NCBI GenBank assembly: GCA_029216955.1
Contig: JANAVB010004000.1
Location: 301,615-365,614 of the forward strand
Source: Iris pallida
Lineage: Eukaryota; Streptophyta; Magnoliopsida; Asparagales; Iridaceae
Direction: 5' to 3'
Length of the DNA: 64,000 nt
Part shown: piece by piece, positions 34,426 through 49,023 of the stretch
Position numbering within the stretch: position 1 is the first letter of the stretch
Layout: every line of letters begins with the position of its first letter
The notes under the pieces: generated by a model
Seen by the model: the letters and a program-made list of their open reading frames with translations, nothing else
Told to the model about the DNA's origin: nothing
Databases searched by the model: none
Made by a program: the position numbers and the translations under genes

Positions 34426-37096
34426 TGTTTTTGTGGTGGTCCATGCAGGTCAGTTTTCCGTTTCAAGTATATTATTGTACTGAGCGGGCCTTTATATAGG
34501 ATTAGAGACTAGGATCTCATCCACACACTTGACTTCCTTCATTTGTTTCATTTTCGAACTCTCGTTTGACCACTTACTTTGCATCTTGCTTGATTCCTTC
34601 TACCGAAAATTATTATTCTTCCTTCGTGTGTTATAGAGATTAATAAGTATTGTCCCATCACACTGCTAGTTTAACTCTTGTAAGTTAGGTAGATGCCTTA
34701 CGGCCTAACACTTTCTTGACTCTACGACCCATTAAGGTAGTACAATGGAAAGTCACTAATAGGATTATCCAGAGATCCCTAACCCATCTTGTCAACCAAG
34801 GCCTTCGACAAGAAGACTGTAGGACGATGGTATATGTCCATATACCGAAAATGACTTAGATTCTTAAGAACTTTGGATTAATTAGATTTCCTTCACCATT
34901 ACCTCACTTACATATATTTGAGACTAGCTTGATTCATGCCGCTATTATAGCATAGTTTTGTGAGCTTGCTTTCTTTATTGAGCTTGACCAAGGACAATAT
35001 TTTATTAGAGGCCTCTACTAACATATTGTCTAATCAGAACCGGTGCATGATGGTCTGATCAACCTAAGTGCACTTGGTTCGCTCTTTTTAACCTACGTGG
35101 ATTGAGATATGGTTAAATATACTTGTCCTCTGGGATCTCATCTGCGATTGTCTTGACAATTTTCTTTTGAATTATTCAGTCGCCTTTTCGTATTCGATCG
35201 TAGCTTCCTTGAACTCCTTATCATTTCGTCTTTCACCTATGTTAGAAAGACAAACGCTCCTACTTGATAGATAGACACGGATTCTACTCCTATAAACATG
35301 ATAGTTGTATATACACTAGCGTAGTTAGTCATCTATCAAATCATGTGATTATCTCTTAAATTTACTCGAACTTTCCTCAAATCTAGATCTTTTATCATGA
35401 CCATCTAATCATTTGAAACTTGGAAAATAATTAGATTGTTCCTTGATCGTACCCCATCCAGGAGACTATCTTATCTCTAGAAACCGTGTCACTAACTTAT
35501 TTTACTTTGATCTACTAGAATCTTTAATTATCTTTACGTCGTGCTCTAACTTGATCATTTTATTTTTTGCGTTAATTAGCGCATCACGAATACCCACTTT
35601 CTATGTAGATCTTTTGGTGTCCCTTACCATGACATTGATATTCAAAGTGTGATACTAGTTGTTACCTCCAAACAAATTTCATATACACGACCTAGACGAG
35701 CCCACCTTCATGTAGGTATATCATGTCCTACTCAAACACGTCCCTTTGTGCTCTATTTTTATGATACAACTTTCAGGTCAAAAAGGCTAAACTATAACCA
35801 TTACCATGCAACTGAAACACTTTCCAACTATAGGTAGGGACTCAACCTCGACTCAAATCTTTCGACCCAACATATGTTTGTGATCTACTTAATTTCCTAA
35901 ATGCTAAACTTTGTGTTTTATCTTGATTGCTTGACCATTGTACTTTTATTATCTTGATTTACTTAGACGCATAACACCTTTTTACTCTTCGTACAATATT
36001 AGCAACCTTTAATTTTTCCTTCCCATTTAAATTGCTTCACTCATATTTCCTTATGATTCCTTCGTAGTTTATGCAACCTTGATCCGTATATGATTCCCTT
36101 ATGTAAAGATAGAAAATTTGATCATGACACCCTTCGGTTAAAAGGGAATTAGATTATAAAACACTTACAAGAGAGTAGCAGTCGAATGATTATAGCCATA
36201 AGTGAGATTTTCTAGTAAGCCCTATTAAAGGAAATTAATAAAGGTGATATTATGATATGGTCAAGGGACTTTTTGATTTGACAAATTGGTTTTTCAAGGT
36301 AAATCTATTATTAAAATATTTTGTTTTAGTCCTCAAGGTTACCCTAATATTAAAGAGATTGAAGTTTTCTATGATGATTATGAATACAAATTTTATGACG
36401 AAGAAGGAAATTGATTTTACGTTGACTAAATTGATTGAAGGTTTTGAATCTCAAATTTTGAGGAAATTATAGCTTGAAGAAATATATACATGAATGACAA
36501 AAATATAAAAATAAAAGAGAAGAGAAGGGGTTAGAGATTTAGTGAATTCAAAAGTTTTGGACTTATCGAAGTTCTATTACGAGATATAGGATTTAAAAAT
36601 ATTTTATTTATAAATGTAAATTTGAAGGAAATGATGAATCGAATAAAGGAAAGGAAATGTGAAATAATTTTTTTATGAAATATAAACTTGGAGGATAGAT
36701 GACGTGTTGAATATAGAAAAGACATTGATGATTATGTTAGAAGCACAACTTCAAAATTTGTGACGAATTTGACTATCCAATGCAAGTATAAATATTGAAG
36801 ATATTAATCAAACTTTTGAGAATTATCCTTGAATTATGGTAGTATGATTAAATTTTGATATTGCTGATTGGGGTGTCATGCATTTGATCACTTTCTATTC
36901 TATACCCTTGATTTTATTCTCCTAGTCCTCTAAATTGCAATTATTCAAATGGACTATTTTTCATTGGATTGCTTTACCAACTCCTTGCTAAAATATTGGT
37001 CGGGTTTCGTATAAAAAAACTCTCGTGTTCCCTCAACCCTACCTATCCTAACTATTCCTAAATTTCGAGGTTAAAATTCTTATAAGTTGGATAGGA
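34426..37096 (+). other. Non-coding internal region of C-D
   Basis: 2.67 kb, AT-rich, no ORF above about 80 codons and no retroviral motif. The block at 35.57-35.88 kb (GACCTAGACGAGCCCACCTT and following) occurs reversed in A-B at about 7.8-7.98 kb and directly at 44.68-44.83 kb. The 3' end AAATTTCGAGGTTAAAATTC then polypurine AAGTTGGATAGGA (37084-37096) matches the other family members. Confidence 0.75.
34434..34449 (+). promoter_or_regulatory. Primer binding site of C-D, tRNA-Ile type
   Basis: TGGTGGTCCATGCAGG, identical to the site of A-B and one base from the complement of the plant tRNA-Ile(AAU) 3' end. Confidence 0.7.
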
Positions 37097-40000
37097 TGTA
37101 AACCCCCTAAATTTCTACTACTATTTTTTTATTGATTTTTATTTCGTATCTGTACATCGCGTGCGAGCACGTATATGCCAAAAGGTACGTATTTTTTATA
37201 TACACAAGGGTTTTAATTAAAGTCTTTCTTCATACGGAAAATAAGTTGTTTTTCAAAATAAGTATAAGGTATTTCTATTTGCTTATAAATTATAAAATAC
37301 GTCGTGTCGAGATTGCCAAAACTTTACTTTGTTTATTTATTTATAAAAAGGCTATTTTATTTTAAAAATATAAGTAGCAATTTTAGAAAACTAAGTTTTA
37401 CATAAATATTCCTTTGCATAAGAGGTACATGAATTTAAATTCATGTATATAATTTCATTTTCAAAATTAATTAATATTATTATTTTATTATTCAAAAAGG
37501 ATATTTTAAATGTTTAATTGATTAAGGTAATTTAAATTTAAAATTTGATTATGTTGATTTATTTGAAATAGTTTTTGAATTACAAATAAGATTACTTAGT
37601 TTTATATTTTGAGAGATATTATTGAATGGAATTTAAAGAGATTTAAAATTAGATAGGGATTTATCCAAAGGGATTTAATCTAATCCCAATCCTTATCCAA
37701 CTAGAGGAATTCACCTCCTATATAAGGAGAGGCTCATGTTTCTTTTTCTACAATTCCACCAAACCAATTTTACATTCAATTTGTGCATCGTGTCAGTGCC
37801 CCTCTCCATCCACTATATTTTATTTACATATACAAATATTCTCCGTGTCCGACAATCCCGGACACCACCATAAACACTGCCCCCCGATTCCTTGTCGTTC
37901 CTCCAGTCCACCCATGCCACCATCTTTCTTCCTTCCTTCCCGTCGGCATCATTACCCACGACAACTTGGCCTTCCAAACCACTGTACCCTATTCTCTGGC
38001 CACATCCGCCTTCCGTCATGTCCACTAATGTCCAACTTTGCTACCACCAATACCAAAGAAACCCCGTCACCACCATCACCAAGACCACCACAGTCACCAT
38101 CCACCTCTATCCACCATCCTCCACCGCACAGCCCCAAAGCCCGCCCGGCCGAACACCTCGCTACCACCACCAGTCTCACCATCCCCATAACAATATCCCA
38201 ACGCCACCAAAAGAAAATAGACAAACGAAAACATAAAGGACCCTCACCTGAAACCTAGCACCGGATCGTCCTCCACCGTGCCCACCGCGGTAGGCCACCG
38301 TGCGCAGCCCAGCCTGCCTTGAGCAGTCTCTTCATCCCGGCGACCCCGATACATCTCAGATCTGCGCCTCATCCTCTGCCGGTGATTCTGTCGCGCCGAA
38401 AAACCCTCAGACGGAAGACTGCCCCCGCTCGCCAAAATTTACCGCTCTTGCCAAGACCCGCCCCCCCGGCCTAGTATTTCCCTACGCCACTAGATTAGAC
38501 CGAGCACCGCTATACCGGATCTCTTCTGGCGCAAATTGGTCATCCATGCTCAAACCCGTGCGCTCTCCGGTGCAGCTCCCGCACGTCCTTCCTCGGTCAG
38601 CCGATCGACACTTCGCCTCTGGGGTAAGTGCCACTTCCTCTCTCTCCTTACCACTCCTCTCTCTCTCTCTCTCCACGAAACTTTCCCACTTCTTCTTAGT
38701 TATGTTCCCACTCTCTCTTTCTTTTTATGTAAGTATTTGTTTGGTTTTATTCCTTTGAAGAAAACCTACTGTTGTAAGTATGTTATTAGCAAAATGCTAA
38801 GTTTACAATGCAAAGCTCATATTATTATCATTATTAGTTACTATTCTTATTATTATTATTTACTAAGTTCACAGTAGGAGTAATTTGGTATTCTAATATC
38901 ATTTAGAAATTATTACAAGTTTTATTATTATTTGTTACTATTGTTTAGGTTTATTTTTATTAACAAAAATTAAGTTTTTCTTTCAGTTAGTTATTAAACC
39001 TAAAATAATTTTTCATCTATTCAAATAGTTCTTCAAAAGTATTTTGACCCATAAAATGTAGCTTCCTGATTATAAAATAATTTCTAGTATTTTTGAAAAT
39101 TTATCAAATTAATAAGATATATTTTTTATCTATAAAGTTATTTTGACAACTTAGAACGATTTTGATTTTTTCAAAATATTTTTACTAAAATTCATTTACT
39201 ACCAAAATCTAGTTTTCAAATAAATATAGATATTTTCTAAAGATAAGTACGAGTATTTCTCCCCGTGAATTCTCTTTGATTATCAAAAGTTGCTCATGAC
39301 TAATCGTGCTTGCCTATTTTCTTGCGACTTCAGACCTATACACATCGACCATGGCTTTTTAGACTATTGGGACTTGTCAGAACACCGCACAATTTTCGGC
39401 GGCATACTAGGCAAGATATCTTGCCATATTTACTATTTGTAATTAGTTGCATGTTCTCTATTTGATTACTGCATATTTATTTTCTATTTATTTTCAGTTG
39501 TATCCATGACTTGCTGTTTATAGTTACTATATTTTGCTTTTAATTATTTTTCTTGCTTGTATTTTAATATGCATGTGGACCTAGTCTTAGCGAACTACCT
39601 TTTCTCAGTAACCCTTGGGAGGGTGAAGACATTTAGATGTATGGGCTACCCAAATCCAAAAGCCGTAATAACTACGTACTATGGTAGTCGTGTCGTGACG
39701 GTCACTAGTTTCGAGCTATATGGACTGATGGATTACGTGGGCTGCTAGCCTTGAGTTATGCGGCCTAATAGTATTGGTACTTGACGTGTGTGTGTCGTGA
39801 GTTGTGAGTTAGTCTTGGAGAAGTCAGCCATCACCTGCCCATACATCAATATGTCTTCTAAATTGCATACTAGAAAGGTTAGGAGACCTTAGTTAATGTC
39901 ATGTTACACTTCGTTCTAGTTATGGCATGGGACAATGTCACATCACGGAATAGTATGCTATACCTTGTCCTTGTTTGGTTGTAGGGGTAGTCCACTGTTT

Positions 40001-40497
40001 CGAGGATGGGATATTTGGTCGTGTTGTGATTGGGACACTTTACTTTTACTTTGTGACTTTATGGCATACTTTATATTCAGTATTTATGGCATGTTCTTCC
40101 TGTATCTTGTTACGTCCCTCTAAGGACCTAGTGATCTCTCCAGGTGTGTGCCTTTGTGATGTTTTGCAGGTGCTCTAGCCAAGGCCATATTTTACTCTCT
40201 TATTCTGAGGTGATTGCACTTGGATCGCCTTCGCATTGCTCGATAAATTCATTTATTATGTATTTCTTCTCTTTTTAGTTGGTAATGGATTTGTCTCCGC
40301 CCAACGATTTGTAAATGACAATTCATGAGTTGATTTATAAATTCTTCCTTCTTTATTTGTGGATGAGATTAGCATCGTGGTTTACTACATTTTATAGCTT
40401 ATGTATATATACGATGGTTCCATATATTGGACTTTACTTCGTATGTATGCAACTGGCATGTCGATGTACTTAGTCCTAAGTATTTTGGGGCGTTACA
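37097..40497 (+). repeat. 3' LTR D of C-D (3.4 kb)
   Basis: Starts TGTAAACCCCCTAAATTTC after the polypurine tract and ends TTTTGGGGCGTTACA. TATA box CTATATAAGG at 37719-37728. The conserved block TGTATCTTGTTACGTCCCTC lies at 40102-40121. Overlapping frames at 37.78-38.76 kb on both strands are the same GC-rich leader as in other LTRs and not a gene. Confidence 0.85.
37719..37728 (+). promoter_or_regulatory. TATA box of LTR D
   Basis: CTATATAAGG within TCACCTCCTATATAAGGAGAGG, the same context as in LTRs A and C. Confidence 0.65.
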
Positions 40498-42822
<2,325 letters not shown>

Positions 42823-43763
42823 CTAGGATAGTGGAGGTGAAGCGCCAATTGGACGCGACCTTCTCTATGAAGGATTGGGCACAACAAAGACTATTCTTGG
42901 GATAAATCAGCAGAGAGAGAGAGAGAGTTCAAGATTCTACATTTGTCCCAAAATAAGTAGATTCACCAGGTACTTCAACATTTTAGGATGGACGGGTCGA
43001 AGAATGTGACTAACCGCCTTACAGCTCACTTTAAGTTCACCGAGGAGCAGTGTCCATCTATAGATGATGAGAAGGAAGATATGGAGTATGTTCCATATGC
43101 CTTAGTTGTGGAAAGTCTCATGTATGCTATGGTGTGTACGAGGCCAGACATCGCTCACACAGTTGGCACAATTAGCAGGTAACTTTCTAATCTTCGAAGG
43201 GTACATTTGAGTATGGTCAAATGGATCCTACGATACCTTCAAGGCACTGTCGTTTGGAGATTTTTTTGGTGGTGATGAGCCGAAGTTGGATGGGTATATC
43301 GACGCTGATATAGCTGGAGATATAGACACGAGGAGATCGACTTCAGGCTATTTGATGATGTTTGCTGGTGGAGCGGTATCATGGCAATCACAGTTGTAAA
43401 AGTGTGTTGCTTTGTCGACGACAGAGGAATAGTATATTGCGACAACGGAGGCATGTAAGGAGTTGTCATGGATGAAGAAGCTACTGTAGGAAGTTGGGTT
43501 AAAGCAAGAGCAATATTCTTTCCTTTGCGATAACTAGAGTATGATTCATCTCGTAAAGAACGAGACATTTTATTATCGGTCCAAGCATATTGAAAGTCGG
43601 TATCATTGGATTTATGATGTGGTTGAATGACGCTTGAGAAGATTCATAGAGATAATAGTGGAGCAGATACGTTCACAATGGTTCTTCCAAAGGAAAACTT
43701 CGAGTACTGCAGGAGGATCGTCGGGATGACGACCCCCTCCACATAGTTATAAAATGGAAGACT
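42823..43763 (+). pseudogene. Copia (Tork-type) RT end and RNase H relic
   Basis: + strand frames encode the pol C-terminus: a run with LTAHFKFTEEQCPSIDDEKE, then VPYALVVESLMYAMVCTRPD, a diagnostic Copia motif, VKWILRYLQGT, then RNase H with GYIDADIAGDIDTRRSTSGY, VALSTTEE and FYYRSKHIESRYHWI. At least eight stops and one frameshift. The left part was cut by insertion of F at 42822. Wording matches the Tork/Tnt1-like branch, distinct from the Sirevirus at 17-26 kb. The oldest host layer seen in the middle of the window. Confidence 0.85.
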
Positions 43764-43980
43764 TGTTGGAGTAAATGGGGTTCCCAACCTATGTGGAAAA
43801 TACCCTGAAGTTGGATTGAATATTTCTTTATATAATAGAAATACATCAATGGTTTGGATTGAGTATTCCTACATATAGTAGAATACCCCGGTGGGACCCA
43901 TGTTAGCAGGGAGAGAGAGAGTGGTTGTAAGAAGGTTGTAGGCATTTGGTAGTAAACTTAGCTTTTTTTTAACTGTAACA
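43764..43980 (+). repeat. Short 3' LTR of the Tork-type relic
   Basis: Starts TGTTGGAGTAAATGGGG after the purine tract AAAATGGAAGACT and ends near CTGTAACA. The length, about 217 bp, is short but acceptable for this branch. The end is placed only on the terminal CA. Confidence 0.5.
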
Positions 43981-44590
43981 TAATGTTAGAAAAAAAAGAA
44001 CCCAGACAAAATCACTAATCGGGTGATAGGGCTTGTGCACAAGATAAGATAACTCGGAGGAAGCTGTACCAAAATAAAAGAAGAAGTTAATAGGAAGCTG
44101 TACAAAATACTTCCTTTTTCTATTAAGATACAAGAATCATACACCGAAACCCAGTGATGTCACTAGACCACCCCAAAATTTTTCTGCAATGGCCATGGTT
44201 AATTAAGAAAAATTCTATAGGCACTTCATATTTTACTTAGGACAACCCATTACTTCATGACAGCCAAAAATTTTGTAATTTTTACTTAGAACAGTCCCAA
44301 ATTTACTTTGGGTTACCCAACCCCTCCAAACCTTCCCAATATGTAGGCAAATTCTACAATCCTATAGTATATATAGGACTGTAGAATTTTCCTATGGTCC
44401 TATAGTATATGTAGGACTGTAGGAAGTCCAATAATCCTGGATTATAAATGGACTGTAGAATTTTCTAGTCCTGTATATAAGTAGGACTTTATACTTTCCT
44501 TATAGTCTTGTGATCCCCCTGAATTTTAGAGATCTTTTAAAAAAAATTAAATGAACTATCTTCCATAAATAATTTTATTATAATTAGTTT
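43981..44590. other. Unassigned DNA with clustered short palindromes
   Basis: No gene. Two adjacent near-perfect palindromes lie at 44351-44387 (arms ATTCTACAATCCTATA) and 44389-44425 (arms TTCCTATGGTCCTATA), followed by further related words (GGACTGTAGAATTTTC) to about 44.50 kb. They look like remains of a small hairpin or MITE-like repeat family. Confidence 0.5.
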
Positions 44591-45187
44591 TGATCATTAA
44601 ATGTGCCATTCCGTGACTTTGATTTTTTGGAGCACCAGATATGTCAATCTCTCGAAACGTCCTTCATGAGTTTTGACCTAGACGAGTTTATCTTCATTTT
44701 GATATATCATGTCTCACTCAAACTTGTTTTCTGGCATTCTATTTACATCGCACAACTTTATGGTCAATTTAGGCGCCCATTGGACCATCTACCGTAAAAC
44801 TTGACCTAACTTCCTATTTAAATCCGGGGCTCAACATTGTTCGAACATAATCGACCCAATATATAATTTTAACCTATTTTGAGCCTACTACACACATGCT
44901 ACTCGTGTGCCATCCAACTGAGCTCCCGTATTCTATTATTTTATCAATGATCATAATTTATAGTCGTGATTGCACCAAGCCTCTCCATATTGCGTGGAAG
45001 CATCATTCACCGGGTGAGCCGACTTGGGACCACGATGATTCTATTCGAGAGCGCTTCCTTCATTTATTTGAGGACTCAGGTAAGAAATTACATGCTGCCT
45101 GTAATTCTCATAACTTTTAATTATCGTATCCCGATTCGTACCAACATTATTAATTTTGGGGACAAACTTCTTCCAAGTTGGGAAGGA
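44591..45187 (+). pseudogene. 3' end of a chromovirus pol with chromodomain remnant
   Basis: The first part (44.64-44.84 kb) is the non-coding block shared with A-B, C-D and F. At about 44.96-45.09 kb the + strand encodes HIAWKHHSPGEPTWDHDDSI followed by RERFLHLFED, a recognisable end of the Gypsy integrase chromodomain (W-x-HH ... E-x-TWE ... E-R-x-LF), with the aromatic Trp residues kept. It ends in a polypurine tract AAGTTGGGAAGGA (45175-45187) right before an LTR start. In family members the chromodomain directs integration to heterochromatin. This is the only pol coding trace for the tRNA-Ile-primed family in the window. Confidence 0.6.
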
Positions 45188-48100
45188 CGTAAACCCCCAC
45201 TTTAATAATTCTTGATTATTTTTATTTTTGTAAAAATTTTGACCTATAAATTCAATATATAAATTTTAATATCTTTTGGACATTATATATAAAGTATATT
45301 TTTTAGTATGATAAATTAGCTAAGCTGAGTATTTGTCCTGATTCAAATTCTATTTGAATTTTTCTTTTCCTTCTTCATAACATAGCACAAACCGAAACCC
45401 ATGGCCCACCAATTCAAAACAACATAGCTACCTTATTACAAAATGCTTTACTCTTGCTAGCTTGAGCTTGTCGGAACAATTTCCTCGCTAACATGAGCTG
45501 GGAGTAGTTGCCACAAGTTTCTTGTTGGCCGCTCCATGAAAACTCTAATACCCAAACCTATACACTAAAACCGTTAGCCAAACGAAACCAAAAACCCAAA
45601 CCCGATATCATTACCTTTGTTCAAATTGAACAATATCATCTTCATGAAACGTACACTATCAGGGGCAGACCTGGCGTAAGGGCAGGCGCGAGCACGCCAT
45701 GTCCAGCCTGCAGTTGCCAGCGGCCAACTAGGCGTCAGCTCGACTGAGCCTCCTCCTCAAACGTTTAAAGTAACCCTAACTCCCTCTTATATATGCATCT
45801 TTCTATTATATTGCCTCATTTCCTAACATTTGTCTAGCCGCCACCACTTCTCTCAACCAGGAGCTCCTCACTCCTCCTCTTCCTATTCTTCATCTTATTC
45901 TCCTTCTTCTCACAATGCAGCCACGCGGATCCCTTACTCGCCGCCCTGATGCGGTCTGCTATCGTACACCCATCATGCATTGTCCAGCACTACCCTGCGA
46001 AGCCTAACGAACCCCCGGCAGCGATCGCGTGGCTGCACTACGCTGCACATGCATGTGCTGCTCGCCTCTGCCCTATCGTTATGTGGTCCTCACACCACTA
46101 TCGACCACCGTAATGCTTCTCATCGTGTTGTGGGCAATCGCCCGACGGCCTCTGTCGTTTTCCATGTACGACCATGCCAACGCTACTCCGGCGCATACAG
46201 TGGCCGCACAGCCGCACGAACAAGCATTACAGCAGCAGCGACCATTGCGACCATCACCAACATGGAGACTATAGGACCCTGGCGACCACCACACACTACC
46301 CCATCATAGCCTCGCCCACTCTGGTGCATTGTATAGTCGATTTCGACTTCGAAGTTGAAAACCCGTCGTGACGCGCAAGTTTTGAACTGATAAATTGTGC
46401 TTCGTAACTTTAGACGCATTTTCTGAACGATTCGACCGTTGGATCGTCGATTGATTCTTCCATCTCAATCTCGGTCTATATCCCTTAGCTTACCTAAAAT
46501 TTTAGCCGTTAATTCGATCGTTTGATAGATCAAAACTGGCCACCAATTTGACTGTTTAAATTATATTATTTTTGGACAATTTCATGGAGCTAGCTTCGTG
46601 GATTTGTTTCTTAGCCATCGTAGCTCTGTTTGATTGGCTATGAGCTTCTTAGAATAGCTGGTATAACCACCTTCTTGTCATAAATTTTTTAGCTTCGTTG
46701 GATGTCGTTTGGTTGGTTGAAATCGATGCCAAAGTTGGCCTCTTGAAACCAAAATTTTTAGCTTGTAAAATTTTAATTTTGAACCCGAGACTCCAGATCC
46801 CAATTCTGATGCCACCAGTGGACTCATGGCATCATTTTGGCTAAAGTTTATATATATTTTGCTAAGTTTGGAGCAACATGGCCCTGTCACGTATTTTCGT
46901 ACAAATCAGGTCCCTTTATTCGAGTCAATGGATCATTTTGAGATCAGCTAATCGGAATACAATTCTGGATATATCATTGGGTTTATATCGTCCTTTTTGA
47001 CTCGTTGTCATATATTTTTGCTAGATCTAGTATTTTTTGGATCCGGCACGTATTTTCATGCAAACCGGGTTTCAATATTCGGGTTAACAGGTCTTTTTGA
47101 GATCGACTCATCCAAATCCAATTCCAGATATACCATTGCGTTCATATCATCATTCTGGACTCGTGGAAATATAATTTTTTAGATTTATAAGACATCTATC
47201 CTGGTATATTTTTTGGTGCAAAGTGGATCCCACGACAAACATCACTTTGACCCAAAATTATCATTTTGCCCCTGTGTCCAAATTGGACTTATGGATAGGC
47301 TAACATAGCTAATTTGACCATTCTGAACATGTTGGTGATGTTTATTTCATCATCCGATGACGTCTGTAAATTTTCTTTTATGTATCACCCTTAAATTATA
47401 ATTAATTCCTATTCATGTTAGTATATCGGAATCCATACAGAAAAATTGAAATCAGTCGATTCCAGTGATCTCATATCGCTAAAATTGACTAGGTAACCAT
47501 GTGGATCACCAAGATATGATTATTGATCTTACAATTGATCATCTTGTCTCGATTTATGTGACATAGATTTTGTTATACGAATAACGAGGTACAAACTTGA
47601 TATTTTGAGTCTACCACACTTATTATTGGCAACAATGATTATAGAGACTCGTGTGACCTAGTTCTAGGTGAAATAATAATTACAAGTGTCTTAGATAACC
47701 AAAGGTAATAGGTGACTAGAAACGACCCAAGCTCCCTAGGTGGGAGTTATTAGTTATACGTGTACTTTTGTGTGTGATATTTATTTGTTTGTGATTTAGG
47801 TTGATAGATATTTGCATGGAGTATGGTTCTCATGGATAGTGGGATAGACCTTAGTACTACAGCCTCAGCATAGTTTGGACAATTCCAAGCAAGTATACTT
47901 TGCCAATATGATTTACAGTATCTATATGCTTACAGTTTTTTATCAATCGATTCACACTAGATATATTGTACACAATTTTTCTATTTATTATTAGTACAAT
48001 GTCATGTTTTTTTCCTGCAGACGCATAGACCTGATACATAGATTCATACTACATAGCATATAGGTAACCCCTATGATCTCCTGATGTTACTGATGTTGGA

Positions 48101-49023
48101 TCTTCTGTGTACATGTTTTGACTGAACTTCTGGCCTTATCTTTTATTAGAGTCGGACTGGATATGTCGTGGATATGATACGAATAGTAGCATTGGGTAGG
48201 GAGGACAGTTACTAGGCGAGAGGATTACTTTGCATATATCAATATGTACTTATTATTATACATCCTTATTCGAGCGATTTTGTAACCGGAGTTACGTGCC
48301 TCTCATATTTATCGTATGACTCCATACTGGAGCTGTGACTATATTTATCGAGAGTCTCTATATCGGAGCTATGACTATATTTATTGGGAGTCTCTATACC
48401 AAAGCTACGACCCTGCATCCCGGGAGTCTCCATACCGGAGCTACGAAATTTATATTTGGAAAGCCCTCGTGTCGAAAGTTGTCCTAATTTGCATATCACA
48501 CAGACTAGATGGTTGTCCTAGTAGTAGTGTTACTTGATCACCTGTGTATTACCCTATATCATATGCTTCTACCTACATATGTTATTTACTGTACTTCATA
48601 TCGGCTTGTATATTATGTATCTTGCTACGTCCTGCTGAGGACCCGGTTTTCTTCTAGGTTGGCTGAGTAGGGTTGTAGATCTCTTTGCTGGATTATTTTT
48701 GTTGTTCATTTTATTTCAGGTATATACTCTTTCGAGGTTTTATTTCTGCTATTATATATATGCTTGATTGTGTAGTATTTATAGGCTCATATTATTCTTT
48801 CGAGTCTACTCGGGCGAGTATGATTATTGAACTGCAGAGTAGTATTCATATTTTCCTTTCTTATGTTTCTGTTATATGGATTGAGATATAGAGTTGATGT
48901 AGTGATAGATACACCATTTCGAACAGCTTGTACATATTCTAGTCGGACTAAACTCTAGTTGAATACGTAGTTAGCCTATGCCACGTGGCTCAGTCCTACA
49001 TACTTTGGGACTAGGGCATGAAA
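45188..49023 (+). repeat. LTR G3 (3.8 kb), joined to internal DNA on both sides
   Basis: Starts CGTAAACCCCCACTTT (TG mutated to CG) after a polypurine tract and ends near ACTAGGGCATGAAA, followed at 49033 by a primer site. TATA box at 45787-45796 (TTATATATGC). The leader at 45.84-47.41 kb aligns with G0. It includes a 36-bp tandem array (48288-48460) and the family block near 48.62-48.65 kb (TATCTTGCTACGTCCTGCTG). Having a 3' internal end on its left and a 5' internal start on its right, it acts as 3' LTR of one copy and 5' LTR of the next. GC-rich frames at 45.98-46.42 kb are leader sequence. Confidence 0.75.
48288..48460 (+). repeat. 36-bp tandem array in LTR G3
   Basis: Three full units and partial ends, each like GGAGCTATGACTATATTTAT followed by GGGAGTCTCTATACC. 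Confidence 0.75.

Larger units (their letters stand above)
28354..40497 (+). mobile_element. Non-autonomous Gypsy element C-D (LARD-like), interrupted by E
   Basis: + strand element inserted in the 5' LTR of F: 5' LTR C 28354-34425 (minus E), internal 34426-37096, 3' LTR D 37097-40497. Primer site and polypurine tract are in the right places. The interior has no recognisable gag or pol and aligns with the A-B interior in inverse orientation at several blocks. The flanks (CACAT left, GTACT right) do not form a target duplication, so one end may have been altered. Same lineage as A-B, opposite direction. Confidence 0.75.

Noticed and set aside
37783..38758. Host gene in the GC-rich stretch of LTR D
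   Set aside because: Pro/Ser/His-rich frames on both strands within an LTR; no conserved domain and no agreement with LTR C.
37097..40497. Solo LTR interpretation of D
   Set aside because: No 5-bp duplication flanks it, and a polypurine tract precedes it, so it is a 3' LTR.
45980..46419. Host exon in the GC-rich stretch of LTR G3
   Set aside because: Overlapping frames on both strands upstream of the block shared with G0; LTR leader position below a TATA box.
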